Source of the DNA: Massilia sp. Root418
Lineage (GTDB): Bacteria > Pseudomonadota > Gammaproteobacteria > Burkholderiales > Burkholderiaceae_D
Length of the DNA: 64,000 nt
Direction of reading: 5' to 3'
NCBI RefSeq assembly: GCF_001425265.1
Contig: NZ_LMEC01000026.1
Span: forward strand, 124,001-188,000
Every line of letters begins with the position of its first letter. Within the stretch, counting starts at the first letter, position 1. A program made the position numbers and the translations under genes. Shown in pieces: positions 17,232 through 25,440 of the stretch. The notes beneath the pieces are model-generated. The model had not been told where the DNA came from. It worked only from the letters and a program-made list of their open reading frames with translations, and did not search any database.

Positions 17232-17975
17232 TTACTCGACCAGCTTGTTCAGCTGCTCGGAATTGAATTTGTCGCACTCGGGAATGGACGGACAATCCAG
17301 CCCCGCCGCCTTCATGATGGCGGCCATGCGCTCGATCTGCTGCTCCTGCGCCGCAGCCTGGTCGATCAGCGCACGCATGGCCTTGATGAGCGGGTCGTCA
17401 CCGTTGGCGGTGATGCCGTAGGCTGAGAACATCTTGGCCGACGGGCTCACGCTGACGGTCTGCTTGTCGATGATGTGGGCCGGATTGCCGACCGCCGTGG
17501 CGCCCGCAGGCACGGGCTTGAGCAGTACCGCGTTGGAGCCCACCTTGGCGTATTCGCCCACGGTGAACCCGCCCAGCACCTTGGCGCCCGCGCCGACAAT
17601 GACGCCGCGCTCCAGCGTGGGGTGGCGCTTGCTGCCGGTGTGCAGCGAGGTGCCGCCCAGGGTGACGCCCTGGTAGATGGTGCAGTCGTCGCCTACCTCG
17701 GCGGTTTCGCCGATCACCACGCCGAAGCCGTGGTCGATGAACACACGGCGGCCGATGCGGGCGCCGGGGTGGATTTCGATGCCGGTGAGGATGCGCGCCA
17801 GGTAGGCGATGAAGCGGCCCAGCCATTTCAGGCCGTGCGTCCAGCACCAGTGCGCCCAGCGGTGCAGCACGATGGCCTGCAAGCCCGGATAACAGGTCAG
17901 CACCTCCCAACCGTTGCGGGCGGCGGGGTCGCGTTCGATGATGCTGTTGATGTCTTGGCGCAGGTTGCGGAACAT
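17232..17975 (-). CDS. cysE: Serine O-acetyltransferase
   Basis: The 247-residue enzyme has a short N-terminal helical region and a left-handed beta-helix of hexapeptide repeats. Motifs IHPGARIGRRVFIDHGFGVV and IYQGVTLGGTS, then RHPTLERGVIVGAGAKVLG, are typical of CysE. It acetylates serine with acetyl-CoA in the first step of cysteine synthesis. The C-terminal tail (residues about 180-247) is longer than in short CysE forms and contains Cys231. It is followed by yceH on the same strand. Confidence 0.93.
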   Translation of the reverse strand: MFRNLRQDINSIIERDPAARNGWEVLTCYPGLQAIVLHRWAHWCWTHGLKWLGRFIAYLARILTGIEIHPGARIGRRVFIDHGFGVVIGETAEVGDDCTIYQGVTLGGTSLHTGSKRHPTLERGVIVGAGAKVLGGFTVGEYAKVGSNAVLLKPVPAGATAVGNPAHIIDKQTVSVSPSAKMFSAYGITANGDDPLIKAMRALIDQAAAQEQQIERMAAIMKAAGLDCPSIPECDKFNSEQLNKLVE

Positions 17976-18050
17976 GGCGGCACAGAAATTAGACCGATTT
18001 ACGCATGGTAGCGTATCCGGTACGGGGTTGCTTGGGGCGGTGGCGGAGCC

Positions 18051-18083
18051 GGCGGGTTACGGCTTTGCCTAACCCGCCCTACG
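18051..18083. repeat. Dispersed GGCGGGTTA palindrome, copy C
   Basis: GGCGGGTTACGG, a short TTTGC loop, and CCTAACCCGCCCTACGG form a near-perfect stem-loop between cysE and rlmB. It is in the opposite orientation to copy D, 36 bases away. Confidence 0.8.
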
Positions 18084-18119
18084 GTTTGACCCGGGTTTGC
18101 GTGGTATTGCGTGAATTGC

Positions 18120-18149
18120 GTAGGGCGGGTTAGCGAAGCGTAACCCGCC
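18120..18149. repeat. Dispersed GGCGGGTTA palindrome, copy D
   Basis: GTAGGGCGGGTTAGCG, AAG and CGTAACCCGCC form the shortest version of the element. Copies C and D face each other, an arrangement common for REP pairs. Confidence 0.8.
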
Positions 18150-18167
18150 GTCGCGGGCAGGCTGGAA

Positions 18168-18914
18168 TCAGCCTTCTTTGACGAGGCGCTGGCGGCGCGC
18201 CTCGTACAGACAGACGCCGGAGGCGACCGAGACGTTCAGGCTCTCGACGGTGCCGAACATGGGGATGCTGACCAGCATGTCGCAGGTCTCGCGGGTCAGG
18301 CGGCGCATGCCCTCGCCTTCCGAACCCATCACCAGTGCGGTGGGACCGGTGAAGTCGGACTGGTACAGGTTCTTCTCGCCGTCGTCGGAGGTGCCGATCA
18401 GCCAGATGTCGCGGTCTTTCAGGTCACGCAGGGTGCGCGCCAGGTTGGTCACGGTGATGTAAGGCACGTTCTCGGCCGCGCCGGATGCCACTTTGGCGGC
18501 GGTGGCGTTCAGCCCGACCGCGCGGTCCTTCGGCACGATCACCGCGTGCGCGCCGGCGCCGTCGGCCACGCGCAGGCAGGCGCCCAGGTTGTGCGGGTCG
18601 GTAATGCCGTCCAGCACCAGCAGCAGCGGCGGGCCTTCGATGGCGTCCAGCAGCTCGTCCAGGTTGCGCGCCAGCGAAATCTGCTGCGCGAAGGCGATCA
18701 CGCCCTGGTGGCGATGGGTGCCGACGATCTTGTCGAGGCGGACGGAATCCACAGGCATCACGCGCACGCCGAGCGACTTGGCGTTGGCCACTAGGTCGGT
18801 CATGCGGCGGTCGTTGCGGCCCACGTCGACGAAGATTTCCTCTACCGAGGAAGCTTCGTGGCGCAGGCGCGAGGTGACGGCGTGGAAGCCGAAAATCATT
18901 TTGTTCTTGGACAT
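18168..18914 (-). CDS. rlmB: 23S rRNA (guanosine-2251-2'-O)-methyltransferase
   Basis: The 248-residue SpoU-family enzyme has an N-terminal substrate-binding domain and the three SpoU motifs: [34 protein letters not shown] and the C-terminal [18 protein letters not shown]. These form the knotted S-adenosylmethionine site. It methylates G2251 in the P-loop of 23S rRNA. It follows rnr on the same strand after 52 bases, the conserved rnr-rlmB order. Confidence 0.95.
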   Translation of the reverse strand: MSKNKMIFGFHAVTSRLRHEASSVEEIFVDVGRNDRRMTDLVANAKSLGVRVMPVDSVRLDKIVGTHRHQGVIAFAQQISLARNLDELLDAIEGPPLLLVLDGITDPHNLGACLRVADGAGAHAVIVPKDRAVGLNATAAKVASGAAENVPYITVTNLARTLRDLKDRDIWLIGTSDDGEKNLYQSDFTGPTALVMGSEGEGMRRLTRETCDMLVSIPMFGTVESLNVSVASGVCLYEARRQRLVKEG

Positions 18915-18966
18915 GCTTATCTTCAGGTGAATCCGCCCGGGCCGGAGCCAGGGCGGAGGTTAATGC

Positions 18967-21522
18967 TTAGCGCTTCTTCTTGCTCTTGCTGGCAGGCTTG
19001 GCTGCCGGTGCTGCGGATTTGCTGCGCTTGGGCTTGGCTGCGGACTGGCCGGCGGATTTGCCCTGGCTGCCCTTCGACTTCGCTGCCGCCGGGGTGCGCG
19101 ATTGCACGCTGGGGCCAGGCTTGACGTTGCTGCGGGTGTCCGCCTTTGTGGGCTGCTTGCGGTTGCGGCCGGAGGCCGGCTCGTCGCCGGAGCCCGAACC
19201 GGGGCGCACGCCTGCCGCATCCTGCTCGGCTTGCGCCAGGCGCAGGTCGATCTTGCGGGTTTCCAGGTCCACGCGCACTACCTGCACGTTGACCTTGTCG
19301 GTCAGCTGGTAACGCTTGCCGGTGCGTTCGCCGCGCAGTTCATGGCGCGCTTCGTCGAACTGGAAGTAGTCCGCGCCGAGGTCGGTGATGTGCACCAGGC
19401 CTTCGACAAACAGTTCCTGCAGCTGCACGAAGATGCCGAAGGTGGTCACGCCGGTGATCATGCCGGTGAATTCCTCGCCCAGCTTGTCCTGCATGAAGTA
19501 GCACTTCAGCCAGGATTCCACGTCGCGCGAGGCTTCGTCGGCGCGGCGCTCGTTGGCCGAGCAGTGCACGCCCAGGGCGTCCCACACGGTCAGGTCGGCG
19601 GCGGCTTTCGGCGCCTTGCCCTCGGCCTTGTCCTTGGCCTGCTGGCGGCGGGTGGCGTTCGACACGGCCGTGTTCAGCACGCTGGTGTCGGCCACTTTCG
19701 GCTCGTACTTCTTGCCCAGCAGGATGGCCTTGATGGCGCGGTGGGTCAGCAAGTCCGGATAGCGGCGGATCGGGCTGGTGAAGTGGGCATAGGCCTCATA
19801 CGCCAGGCCGAAGTGGCCGATGTTGTCCGGGCTGTAAACCGCCTGCTGCATGGAGCGCAGCAGCATGGTTTGCAGCAGCGATGCGTCCGGACGCTCCTTG
19901 ATCTTGCGCATCAGCTCGGCGTAATCGCCGGCGGCGGGCGCGTCGCCGCCGCCCAGGCTCAGGCCCACCTGCTTGAGGAAGTCGCGCACCTGCTTGAGCT
20001 TTTCCTTGGTCGGACCGGCGTGGATGCGGTAGGTGCCCGGGTGCTTGTGGCGCAGCAGCAGGTCGGCCGCGCAGACGTTGGCGGCCAGCATGCACTCTTC
20101 GATCAGCTTGTGCGCGTCGTTGCGGGTGCGCGGGATGATCTTTTCGATCTTGCCGGCGGCGTTGCAGACGATGTAGGTTTCGGTGGTCTCGAAGTCGATC
20201 GCGCCGCGCTCGTTGCGGGCTTTCACCAGCGCGTGGTACACGTCGTACAGGTTCTGCAGGTGCGGCACGATGCCTGGACGGCGCGCCGCTTCCGGCCCCT
20301 TAGTGTTGGCCAGGATGGCGGCCACTTCGTTGTAGGTCATGCGCGCGGCCGAGTGGATCACGGCCGGGTAGAACTGGTAAGCCTTGATCTCGCCCTTGGC
20401 GGTGATGACGGCGTCGCACACCAGCGTCAGGCGGTCGACCGCCGGGTTCAGCGAGCACAGCCCGTTGGACAGCTTCTCCGGCAGCATGGGAATCACGCGG
20501 CGCGGGAAGTAGACCGAGGTGCTGCGCTCCAGCGCGTCGGCGTCCAGCGCGTCGTTCGGCTTGACGTAATGGCTCACGTCGGCAATCGCGACGATCAGGC
20601 GGAAGGCGTTGGTGCGGCCGATCTTCACCGGTTCGCAGTACACCGCATCGTCGAAGTCGCGCGCGTCTTCGCCGTCGATGGTCACCATGGGCACGTCGCG
20701 CAAGTCCACGCGGTCGGCCAGGTCGGCTTCGCGCACGTGGTCGGGCAGCTTGTTGGCCTGCTTCAGCGCCGCGTCCGAGAAGATGTGCGGCACGCCAAAT
20801 TTGCGCACCGCGATTTCGATTTCCATGCCGGGATCGTCCAGCGCGCCCAGCACTTCGGTAATGCGGCCGGCCGGCTGCTTGAAGCGGCCCGGCTGTTCGG
20901 TCAGCTCGATGGAGACGATCTGGTCCGGCTTGGCTTTGCCCACCGGGCCTTCGACTATGATGTCCTGCGCGATGCGCTTGTCTTCCGGCGCCACCAGCCA
21001 GACGCCGTTTTCCTTCAGCAGGCGGCCGATGATGTGGGTGTTGGCGCGCTGCACCACTTCGACAATGGTGCCTTCCGGACGGCCGCGCCGGTCCAGGCCG
21101 ACCACCTTGGCCAGCACTTTGTCGCCGTGCAGCACCTTGGCCATCTCGCGCTCGGACAGGAACAGGTCTTCGCCCGGCTCATCCGGGATCACGAAACCGA
21201 AGCCGTCGCGGTGGCTTTGCACCCGCCCGGCCACGAAGCCGGAGTGGTCCGCCAGGGCGAAGAAGCCGTTATGGTCGGAAACGATCTGGCCGTCGCGCTC
21301 CATGGCGTTCAGACGGCGCGTCAATACGGCGTGGGACTCGGCTTTGACATTGAGCGACAGCGCGAGTGCGCGCAGATCGAGCGGCGCCTTGGCGCTGCGG
21401 AAGATGCCGAGAATTTCCTCACGGCTAGGAATGATGTGGGTAGATTGGTTCAAAAGTATTTCTATGGTTTTATTATTGATGGAGAAAAAATCGTGTACCG
21501 CCCTGACCAGCCACGTTGACAT
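18967..21522 (-). CDS. rnr: Ribonuclease R
   Basis: The protein has up to 851 residues: an N-terminal winged helix (PSREEILGIF), cold-shock domains, the RNB catalytic domain with DGEDARDFDDAVYC aspartates and the HFTSPIRRYPDLL motif, an S1 domain, and a Lys/Ala/Ser-rich basic tail of about 90 residues. It is a processive 3'-to-5' exoribonuclease for structured RNA. The start is uncertain: the ATG at 21522 gives 31 residues before PSREE, whereas a TTG at 21453 gives 8. Neither has a clear ribosome site, and the extra segment contains a CGCCCTG/CAGGGCG inverted repeat that looks non-coding. Confidence 0.93.
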   Translation of the reverse strand: MSTWLVRAVHDFFSINNKTIEILLNQSTHIIPSREEILGIFRSAKAPLDLRALALSLNVKAESHAVLTRRLNAMERDGQIVSDHNGFFALADHSGFVAGRVQSHRDGFGFVIPDEPGEDLFLSEREMAKVLHGDKVLAKVVGLDRRGRPEGTIVEVVQRANTHIIGRLLKENGVWLVAPEDKRIAQDIIVEGPVGKAKPDQIVSIELTEQPGRFKQPAGRITEVLGALDDPGMEIEIAVRKFGVPHIFSDAALKQANKLPDHVREADLADRVDLRDVPMVTIDGEDARDFDDAVYCEPVKIGRTNAFRLIVAIADVSHYVKPNDALDADALERSTSVYFPRRVIPMLPEKLSNGLCSLNPAVDRLTLVCDAVITAKGEIKAYQFYPAVIHSAARMTYNEVAAILANTKGPEAARRPGIVPHLQNLYDVYHALVKARNERGAIDFETTETYIVCNAAGKIEKIIPRTRNDAHKLIEECMLAANVCAADLLLRHKHPGTYRIHAGPTKEKLKQVRDFLKQVGLSLGGGDAPAAGDYAELMRKIKERPDASLLQTMLLRSMQQAVYSPDNIGHFGLAYEAYAHFTSPIRRYPDLLTHRAIKAILLGKKYEPKVADTSVLNTAVSNATRRQQAKDKAEGKAPKAAADLTVWDALGVHCSANERRADEASRDVESWLKCYFMQDKLGEEFTGMITGVTTFGIFVQLQELFVEGLVHITDLGADYFQFDEARHELRGERTGKRYQLTDKVNVQVVRVDLETRKIDLRLAQAEQDAAGVRPGSGSGDEPASGRNRKQPTKADTRSNVKPGPSVQSRTPAAAKSKGSQGKSAGQSAAKPKRSKSAAPAAKPASKSKKKR

Positions 21523-21631
21523 GGAACAGGGCGTAGTGTACCGGAGGTCGCGCTATTTGCCTAACGCGAAGGCTTAGCCGTGTGCCCGGAGTGCGTCCGG
21601 AACGTGCCTGAAAAAAGTTGCCCCAGGCTAT

Positions 21632-21659
21632 TTGACTTCTCAAAAGAATCCTCTATAAT
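21632..21659 (+). promoter_or_regulatory. Sigma-70 promoter upstream of tRNA-Leu copy 1
   Basis: TTGACT at 21632-21637 and TATAAT at 21654-21659 are separated by 16 bases. A second TATAAT-like box at 21754-21759 lies nearer the tRNA but has no good -35 partner. Confidence 0.75.
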
Positions 21660-21769
21660 TCTGGTCTTCCGCAGCGGCAACGCTGAGGAAACGGCGAGTT
21701 GATGTGCAGTATGGAACGGAAACGTTCATCTGGCGCGAAACTCTCCAAGTCGTTATAATAGCAGAAGTT

Positions 21770-21854
21770 GCCCACGTGGCGGAATTGGTAGACGCGCATG
21801 GTTCAGGTCCATGTGCCGCAAGGTGTGGGGGTTCGAGTCCCTCCGTGGGCACCA
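21770..21854 (+). tRNA. tRNA-Leu (anticodon CAG), copy 1
   Basis: The 85-base gene has a GCCCACG/CGTGGGC acceptor stem, a TTCAGGT anticodon loop with CAG, a long variable arm, the GGTTCGAGTCC T-arm and an encoded CCA end. Four identical copies follow at 23171, 23418, 23543 and 25316. Confidence 0.97.
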
Positions 21855-21865
21855 CAGAATTCCGC

Positions 21866-21893
21866 AAAAAAGCCTCCTTCGGGAGGCTTTTTT
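21866..21893 (+). terminator. Terminator after tRNA-Leu copy 1
   Basis: AGCCTCC-TTCG-GGAGGCT is flanked by A and T runs. The same element follows copies 2 and 5. Confidence 0.9.
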
Positions 21894-22022
21894 CATTTCC
21901 GGCCACTGTCGGACTTGCTGACACCCGGCCGGCGCCAGCAGACCAAGCCGCCTGCAAGTGCCTGATTCCATTGCGCCGCACGGTTCTTGCATCAGTCAGG
22001 GCATTCCACTCAGGAGTGCGCC

Positions 22023-23114
22023 ATGAACATCCTTTCCGCCACCGCCGTCCTTGCCGCCCTGCTTGCCGTTGCGCCCGCGCAGGCTGCGCCCATCTTCCAG
22101 TTCCAGTTCACGCCCGGCACCACCCTGCAGGCCCAGCAAGGATTCATTGCGGCGGGCGCGCGCTGGTCCGCGCTGCTGACCGACGACATCACCGTCAACC
22201 TCACCGTCGGCTTCGGCGCACTGGGCGGCGGCATACTCGGCCAGGCCGCCAGCACGCAGGACTTCCATTCCTACGCCGACTTCCGCAGCGCCCTCACGGC
22301 CGACCGCAGTTCGGCGCTGGACAACACGGCCGTGGCGCATCTGCCCGGCACCAGTTTCGGCCTGCTGATCAACCGCACCGCCAACAACCCGCACGGCGCG
22401 GCCAGCGCCACGCCCTATCTCGACAACAACGCCAGCAACAACAACCGCACCGTCTACATCACCAACGCCGAAGCAAAAGCGCTCGGCATGGCGGTGGTGG
22501 ACGACACCCTGCCCGGCTGCATCGGCAACTGCGACGGTTTCATCCAGTTCAACAGCAATCTCGCCTTCGACTTCGACAGCAGCAACGGCATCGGCGCCAC
22601 GCAATACGATTTCGTCGGCATGGCAGCACACGAAATCGGCCACACCCTCGGTTTCATCAGCGGCGTGGACGTCCTGGACTACAACGCGCCGCCCAACAAC
22701 GGCCCCTTCAACGACGACGAATTCACCTACGTGTCCGGGCTGGACATGTTCCGCTACTCGGCGCTGAGCAGCGCCAGCGGTGTGCTCGACTGGACTGCCG
22801 ACGCCCGCGAAAAATACTTCTCGGTGGACGGCGGCGCCACGCTGGAAGCGGAATTCTCCACCGGCAGCACCTTCGGCGACGGCCGCCAGGCCAGCCACTG
22901 GAAGGACTTGATGATGCTGGGCCTGATGGACCCCACCGCGGCGCAAGGCGAACTGCTGCTCATCACCAATAACGACCTGCGTGCCATGGACAGCATCGGC
23001 TACAACCTGGCGCCGATACCGGAGCCGTCGCAGGCCGCCATGGTGGGCGCCGGCTTGCTGATGGCGCTGGCCTGGGCGGGCCGCAAGAAATATTTTCACG
23101 GAAACATCAATTGA
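22023..23114 (+). CDS. Secreted NF038122-like metalloprotease with PEP-CTERM anchor
   Basis: The ATG at 22023 opens a 363-residue protein. Residues 1-22 are a signal peptide ending in AQA. The zinc-protease motif is AAHEIGHTLGF, with HExxH and a third ligand position downstream. The C-terminus is a PEP-CTERM sorting signal: IPEPSQAAMVG, a hydrophobic segment, then a GRKK basic tail. It should be exported and processed by an exosortase, which is not encoded here. The gene sits between tRNA-Leu copies 1 and 2, and its TGA stop lies next to the -35 region of the copy 2 promoter. It resembles the Oxalobacteraceae NF038122 family. Confidence 0.8.
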   Translation: MNILSATAVLAALLAVAPAQAAPIFQFQFTPGTTLQAQQGFIAAGARWSALLTDDITVNLTVGFGALGGGILGQAASTQDFHSYADFRSALTADRSSALDNTAVAHLPGTSFGLLINRTANNPHGAASATPYLDNNASNNNRTVYITNAEAKALGMAVVDDTLPGCIGNCDGFIQFNSNLAFDFDSSNGIGATQYDFVGMAAHEIGHTLGFISGVDVLDYNAPPNNGPFNDDEFTYVSGLDMFRYSALSSASGVLDWTADAREKYFSVDGGATLEAEFSTGSTFGDGRQASHWKDLMMLGLMDPTAAQGELLLITNNDLRAMDSIGYNLAPIPEPSQAAMVGAGLLMALAWAGRKKYFHGNIN

Positions 23115-23117
23115 CGC

Positions 23118-23146
23118 TTGACCAAGGCCGCCGCGGCCTTTAAGAT
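23118..23146 (+). promoter_or_regulatory. Promoter of tRNA-Leu copy 2
   Basis: TTGACC at 23118-23123 and TAAGAT at 23141-23146 are 17 bases apart. The -35 region starts four bases after the metalloprotease stop codon. Confidence 0.6.
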
Positions 23147-23170
23147 TCGGGCCTCTGTTGCAGAACAACT

Positions 23171-23255
23171 GCCCACGTGGCGGAATTGGTAGACGCGCAT
23201 GGTTCAGGTCCATGTGCCGCAAGGTGTGGGGGTTCGAGTCCCTCCGTGGGCACCA
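23171..23255 (+). tRNA. tRNA-Leu (CAG), copy 2
   Basis: The sequence is identical to copy 1 over all 85 bases. It is preceded by GCCTCTGTTGCAGAACA, also found before copies 3 and, with one extra T, 5. Confidence 0.97.
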
Positions 23256-23266
23256 CAGAATTCCGC

Positions 23267-23293
23267 AGAAAAGCCTCCTTCGGGAGGCTTTTT
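23267..23293 (+). terminator. Terminator after tRNA-Leu copy 2
   Basis: AGCCTCC-TTCG-GGAGGCT is followed by a T run. It is nearly identical to the element after copies 1 and 5. Confidence 0.9.
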
Positions 23294-23342
23294 GCATTTG
23301 CGCCCGCCCCAGCTGTCCTGCTGAGAAATCTTGCTTTCGCTC

Positions 23343-23371
23343 TTGACGGCATGGCTGCCAGCCCTTACTAT
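23343..23371 (+). promoter_or_regulatory. Promoter of tRNA-Leu copies 3 and 4
   Basis: TTGACG at 23343-23348 and TACTAT at 23366-23371 are separated by 17 bases. A GC-rich discriminator (GCGTGCC) follows, as in stringently controlled tRNA promoters. Confidence 0.75.
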
Positions 23372-23417
23372 GCGTGCCTCTGTTGCAGAACACCGCAGCA
23401 AAGACAAAGAAGACAGA

Positions 23418-23502
23418 GCCCACGTGGCGGAATTGGTAGACGCGCATGGTTCAGGTCCATGTGCCGCAAGGTGTGGGGGTTCGAGTCCCTCCGTGGGCAC
23501 CA
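23418..23502 (+). tRNA. tRNA-Leu (CAG), copy 3
   Basis: It is identical to copy 1. No terminator separates it from copy 4, 40 bases downstream, so the two are probably one transcript. Confidence 0.97.
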
Positions 23503-23542
23503 CAGTTCTGTTTTCGATGTTGAGTTTTTCAGCAGTACCATT

Positions 23543-23627
23543 GCCCACGTGGCGGAATTGGTAGACGCGCATGGTTCAGGTCCATGTGCCGCAAGGTGTG
23601 GGGGTTCGAGTCCCTCCGTGGGCACCA
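23543..23627 (+). tRNA. tRNA-Leu (CAG), copy 4
   Basis: It is identical to copy 1, lies 40 bases after copy 3 and is followed by a different terminator from the other copies. Confidence 0.97.
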
Positions 23628-23642
23628 AGAATTCCGCAAAGA

Positions 23643-23677
23643 ACGCCGCAAACCATCACCGGTTTGCGGCGTTTTTT
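23643..23677 (+). terminator. Terminator after tRNA-Leu copy 4
   Basis: AACGCCGCAAACC and GGTTTGCGGCGTT form a long stem followed by a run of six T. Confidence 0.92.
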
Positions 23678-23736
23678 CATTGACGCGCCCAAATCGACGG
23701 CATAGCATGCTTATTCTTTTATTAATAAGGATACCC

Positions 23737-25263
23737 ATGCCGCTGCCTGCCCTGCGCGCCTGCTGCGCTGCCCTGCTGCTATCCCTGCTCGCCTCCGGTG
23801 CCGGCGCCACGGAAAGAACCGCCGCCGAATGGCAGGCTGCCGCGAGGGCGGACCTGGATGCGGTCCACAAGCTCATCCTCACCGCACACCCCGGCAGCAT
23901 CGACGACCTCAATCCCGGCTTCAAGGCATGGGCCGAGCAAGGCTACCGCGAAGCGCTGCAGCTGGTGCCGCGCGTAAACAGCTACGATTCCATGATGTCG
24001 GCCGTGCGCTATTACGTCACCGGCTTCCGCGACGGCCACCTGCTTTATTCGGACAATGCGCGCCGCGGCTATCCCATGCTGGTGAACGGCTGGCGGCTGC
24101 ACAAGCAGGGCGGCGACTACGTGGTCGACGCGCACCTGAAGGACTGGCCGGCACCGCTGCCGCCGATAGGCGCGAAGCTGCTGCAGTGCGACGGCCGCAC
24201 GCCGGATGCCATCCTGGCCAGCGACGTGGCGCCCTTCCTGGACCGGCGCAGCAACAGCAAGATGGCCGAATACCTGCCCGGCGCGCTGACCCTGCCCGCC
24301 CTGCCTGACCTGCAGCTCAAGCGCTGCCAGTTCCGCAGCGCGGACGGCGCGGTGATGGACATGCCTATTACTTACCAAGGCGTGGCCACGCAGCGCTTTT
24401 TCCGCGAATGGAGTAAAAGCCCACAACAGGGACAGCAACCTCAGCGCCGCAGCAACAAGTTCAGCTTCCAGGACGGCGTGCTCTGGGTAAGCGCAGCCAG
24501 CTTCAATACACTGCCGTCCAAGCCGCAGATCGCGGAATTCGACACCATGCTGGCCGAACTCGGCAAGCTGGAAGGCGTGCGCCTGATGGTGTTCGACGTG
24601 CGCGGCAACGGCGGCGGCAGCAGCGCCATCGGCGACAAGATCTTCACGGCCGCGACCGGCGGGCTGGACTACGACAAGCAGGATCTCGACAAGCTGCCGC
24701 GCACCTACGCGCAGTGGCGCGTGTCCGACGTGCTGCTGGAGAATACCGGCAAGTTCGCCAGGAGCTTCGCCGAACGCTACGGCGCGGACAGCGAGCAGGC
24801 GCGCCAGTCCGCCGCCTTCGCCCAGCAGGTGCAGCAAGCAAAGGCCAGAGGCGAGACCTGGGTGGAACAGCCCGCCGGCCGCCTGGTCACGCGCGCCGAC
24901 ATTGCCCGGCGCGGCGGCAAGCTGCGGCGCTACAGCGGCCCGGTGGCGCTGCTGACCGACGCGTCCTGCGCCAGCGCCTGCCTGGACTTCGCCGACCAGG
25001 TACTCAGCGTGCCCGGCGCCGTCCACCTGGGCCGCACTACCGGCGCCGACACGCTGTACATCGATACCGGCCGCGCCACGCTCCCGAGCGGCAACGTGCT
25101 GGTGCTGCCGCAAAAGGTCTGGCGCAACCGCCTGCGCGGCAGCGACGAGGCGCTGGTGCCAAGCGTGGTGCTGAAGGCGGACATGGACGATGACGCGGCC
25201 GTGCGCGCGGAAACGCTGGCGGCGCTGTCCGCATTGCAGCCGCGCCAGCAAGCGGCCCCTTGA
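23737..25263 (+). CDS. Secreted S41-family (C-terminal processing type) peptidase
   Basis: The ATG at 23737 has an AAGG ribosome site; the ATG at 23707 lacks one. The 508-residue protein has a signal peptide (residues 1 to about 22). The catalytic part includes LMVFDVRGNGGGSS and the LTDASCASACLDFADQ segment, where S41 peptidases carry the nucleophilic Ser, followed by LGRTTGADTLY. A PDZ domain is not obvious. The final TGA lies inside the TTGACG -35 box of tRNA-Leu copy 5. The target is unknown. Confidence 0.75.
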   Translation: MPLPALRACCAALLLSLLASGAGATERTAAEWQAAARADLDAVHKLILTAHPGSIDDLNPGFKAWAEQGYREALQLVPRVNSYDSMMSAVRYYVTGFRDGHLLYSDNARRGYPMLVNGWRLHKQGGDYVVDAHLKDWPAPLPPIGAKLLQCDGRTPDAILASDVAPFLDRRSNSKMAEYLPGALTLPALPDLQLKRCQFRSADGAVMDMPITYQGVATQRFFREWSKSPQQGQQPQRRSNKFSFQDGVLWVSAASFNTLPSKPQIAEFDTMLAELGKLEGVRLMVFDVRGNGGGSSAIGDKIFTAATGGLDYDKQDLDKLPRTYAQWRVSDVLLENTGKFARSFAERYGADSEQARQSAAFAQQVQQAKARGETWVEQPAGRLVTRADIARRGGKLRRYSGPVALLTDASCASACLDFADQVLSVPGAVHLGRTTGADTLYIDTGRATLPSGNVLVLPQKVWRNRLRGSDEALVPSVVLKADMDDDAAVRAETLAALSALQPRQQAAP

Positions 25264-25288
25264 CGGCTGCTCAGCCATACCTTACTAT
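25260..25288 (+). promoter_or_regulatory. Promoter of tRNA-Leu copy 5
   Basis: TTGACG at 25260-25265 and TACTAT at 25283-25288 are 17 bases apart, matching the copy 3 promoter and its GCGTGCC discriminator. The -35 box includes the stop codon of the S41 peptidase gene. Confidence 0.75.
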
Positions 25289-25315
25289 GCGTGCCTTCTG
25301 TTGCAGAACAACGGT

Positions 25316-25400
25316 GCCCACGTGGCGGAATTGGTAGACGCGCATGGTTCAGGTCCATGTGCCGCAAGGTGTGGGGGTTCGAGTCCCTCCGTGGGCACCA
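25316..25400 (+). tRNA. tRNA-Leu (CAG), copy 5
   Basis: It is identical to the other four copies over 85 bases including CCA. Confidence 0.97.
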
Positions 25401-25412
25401 CAGAATTCCGCG

Positions 25413-25440
25413 AAAAAGCCTCCTTCGGGAGGCTTTTTTC
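25413..25440 (+). terminator. Terminator after tRNA-Leu copy 5
   Basis: AAAAAGCCTCC-TTCG-GGAGGCTTTTTT is symmetrical and can work in both directions. It touches the stop codon of the convergent lysR gene. Confidence 0.9.

Noticed and set aside
19102-21519. Open frame of about 800 codons opposite rnr
   Set aside because: Same antisense effect; no ribosome site or recognisable motif.
21770-25400. CRISPR array from regularly repeated 85-base units
   Set aside because: The repeats fold as tRNA-Leu with CCA ends, spacing is irregular and no cas gene is present.
21770-25400. Integrated phage or genomic island at tRNA-Leu
   Set aside because: No integrase, phage or transposase gene is present; the interleaved genes are single secreted hydrolases.
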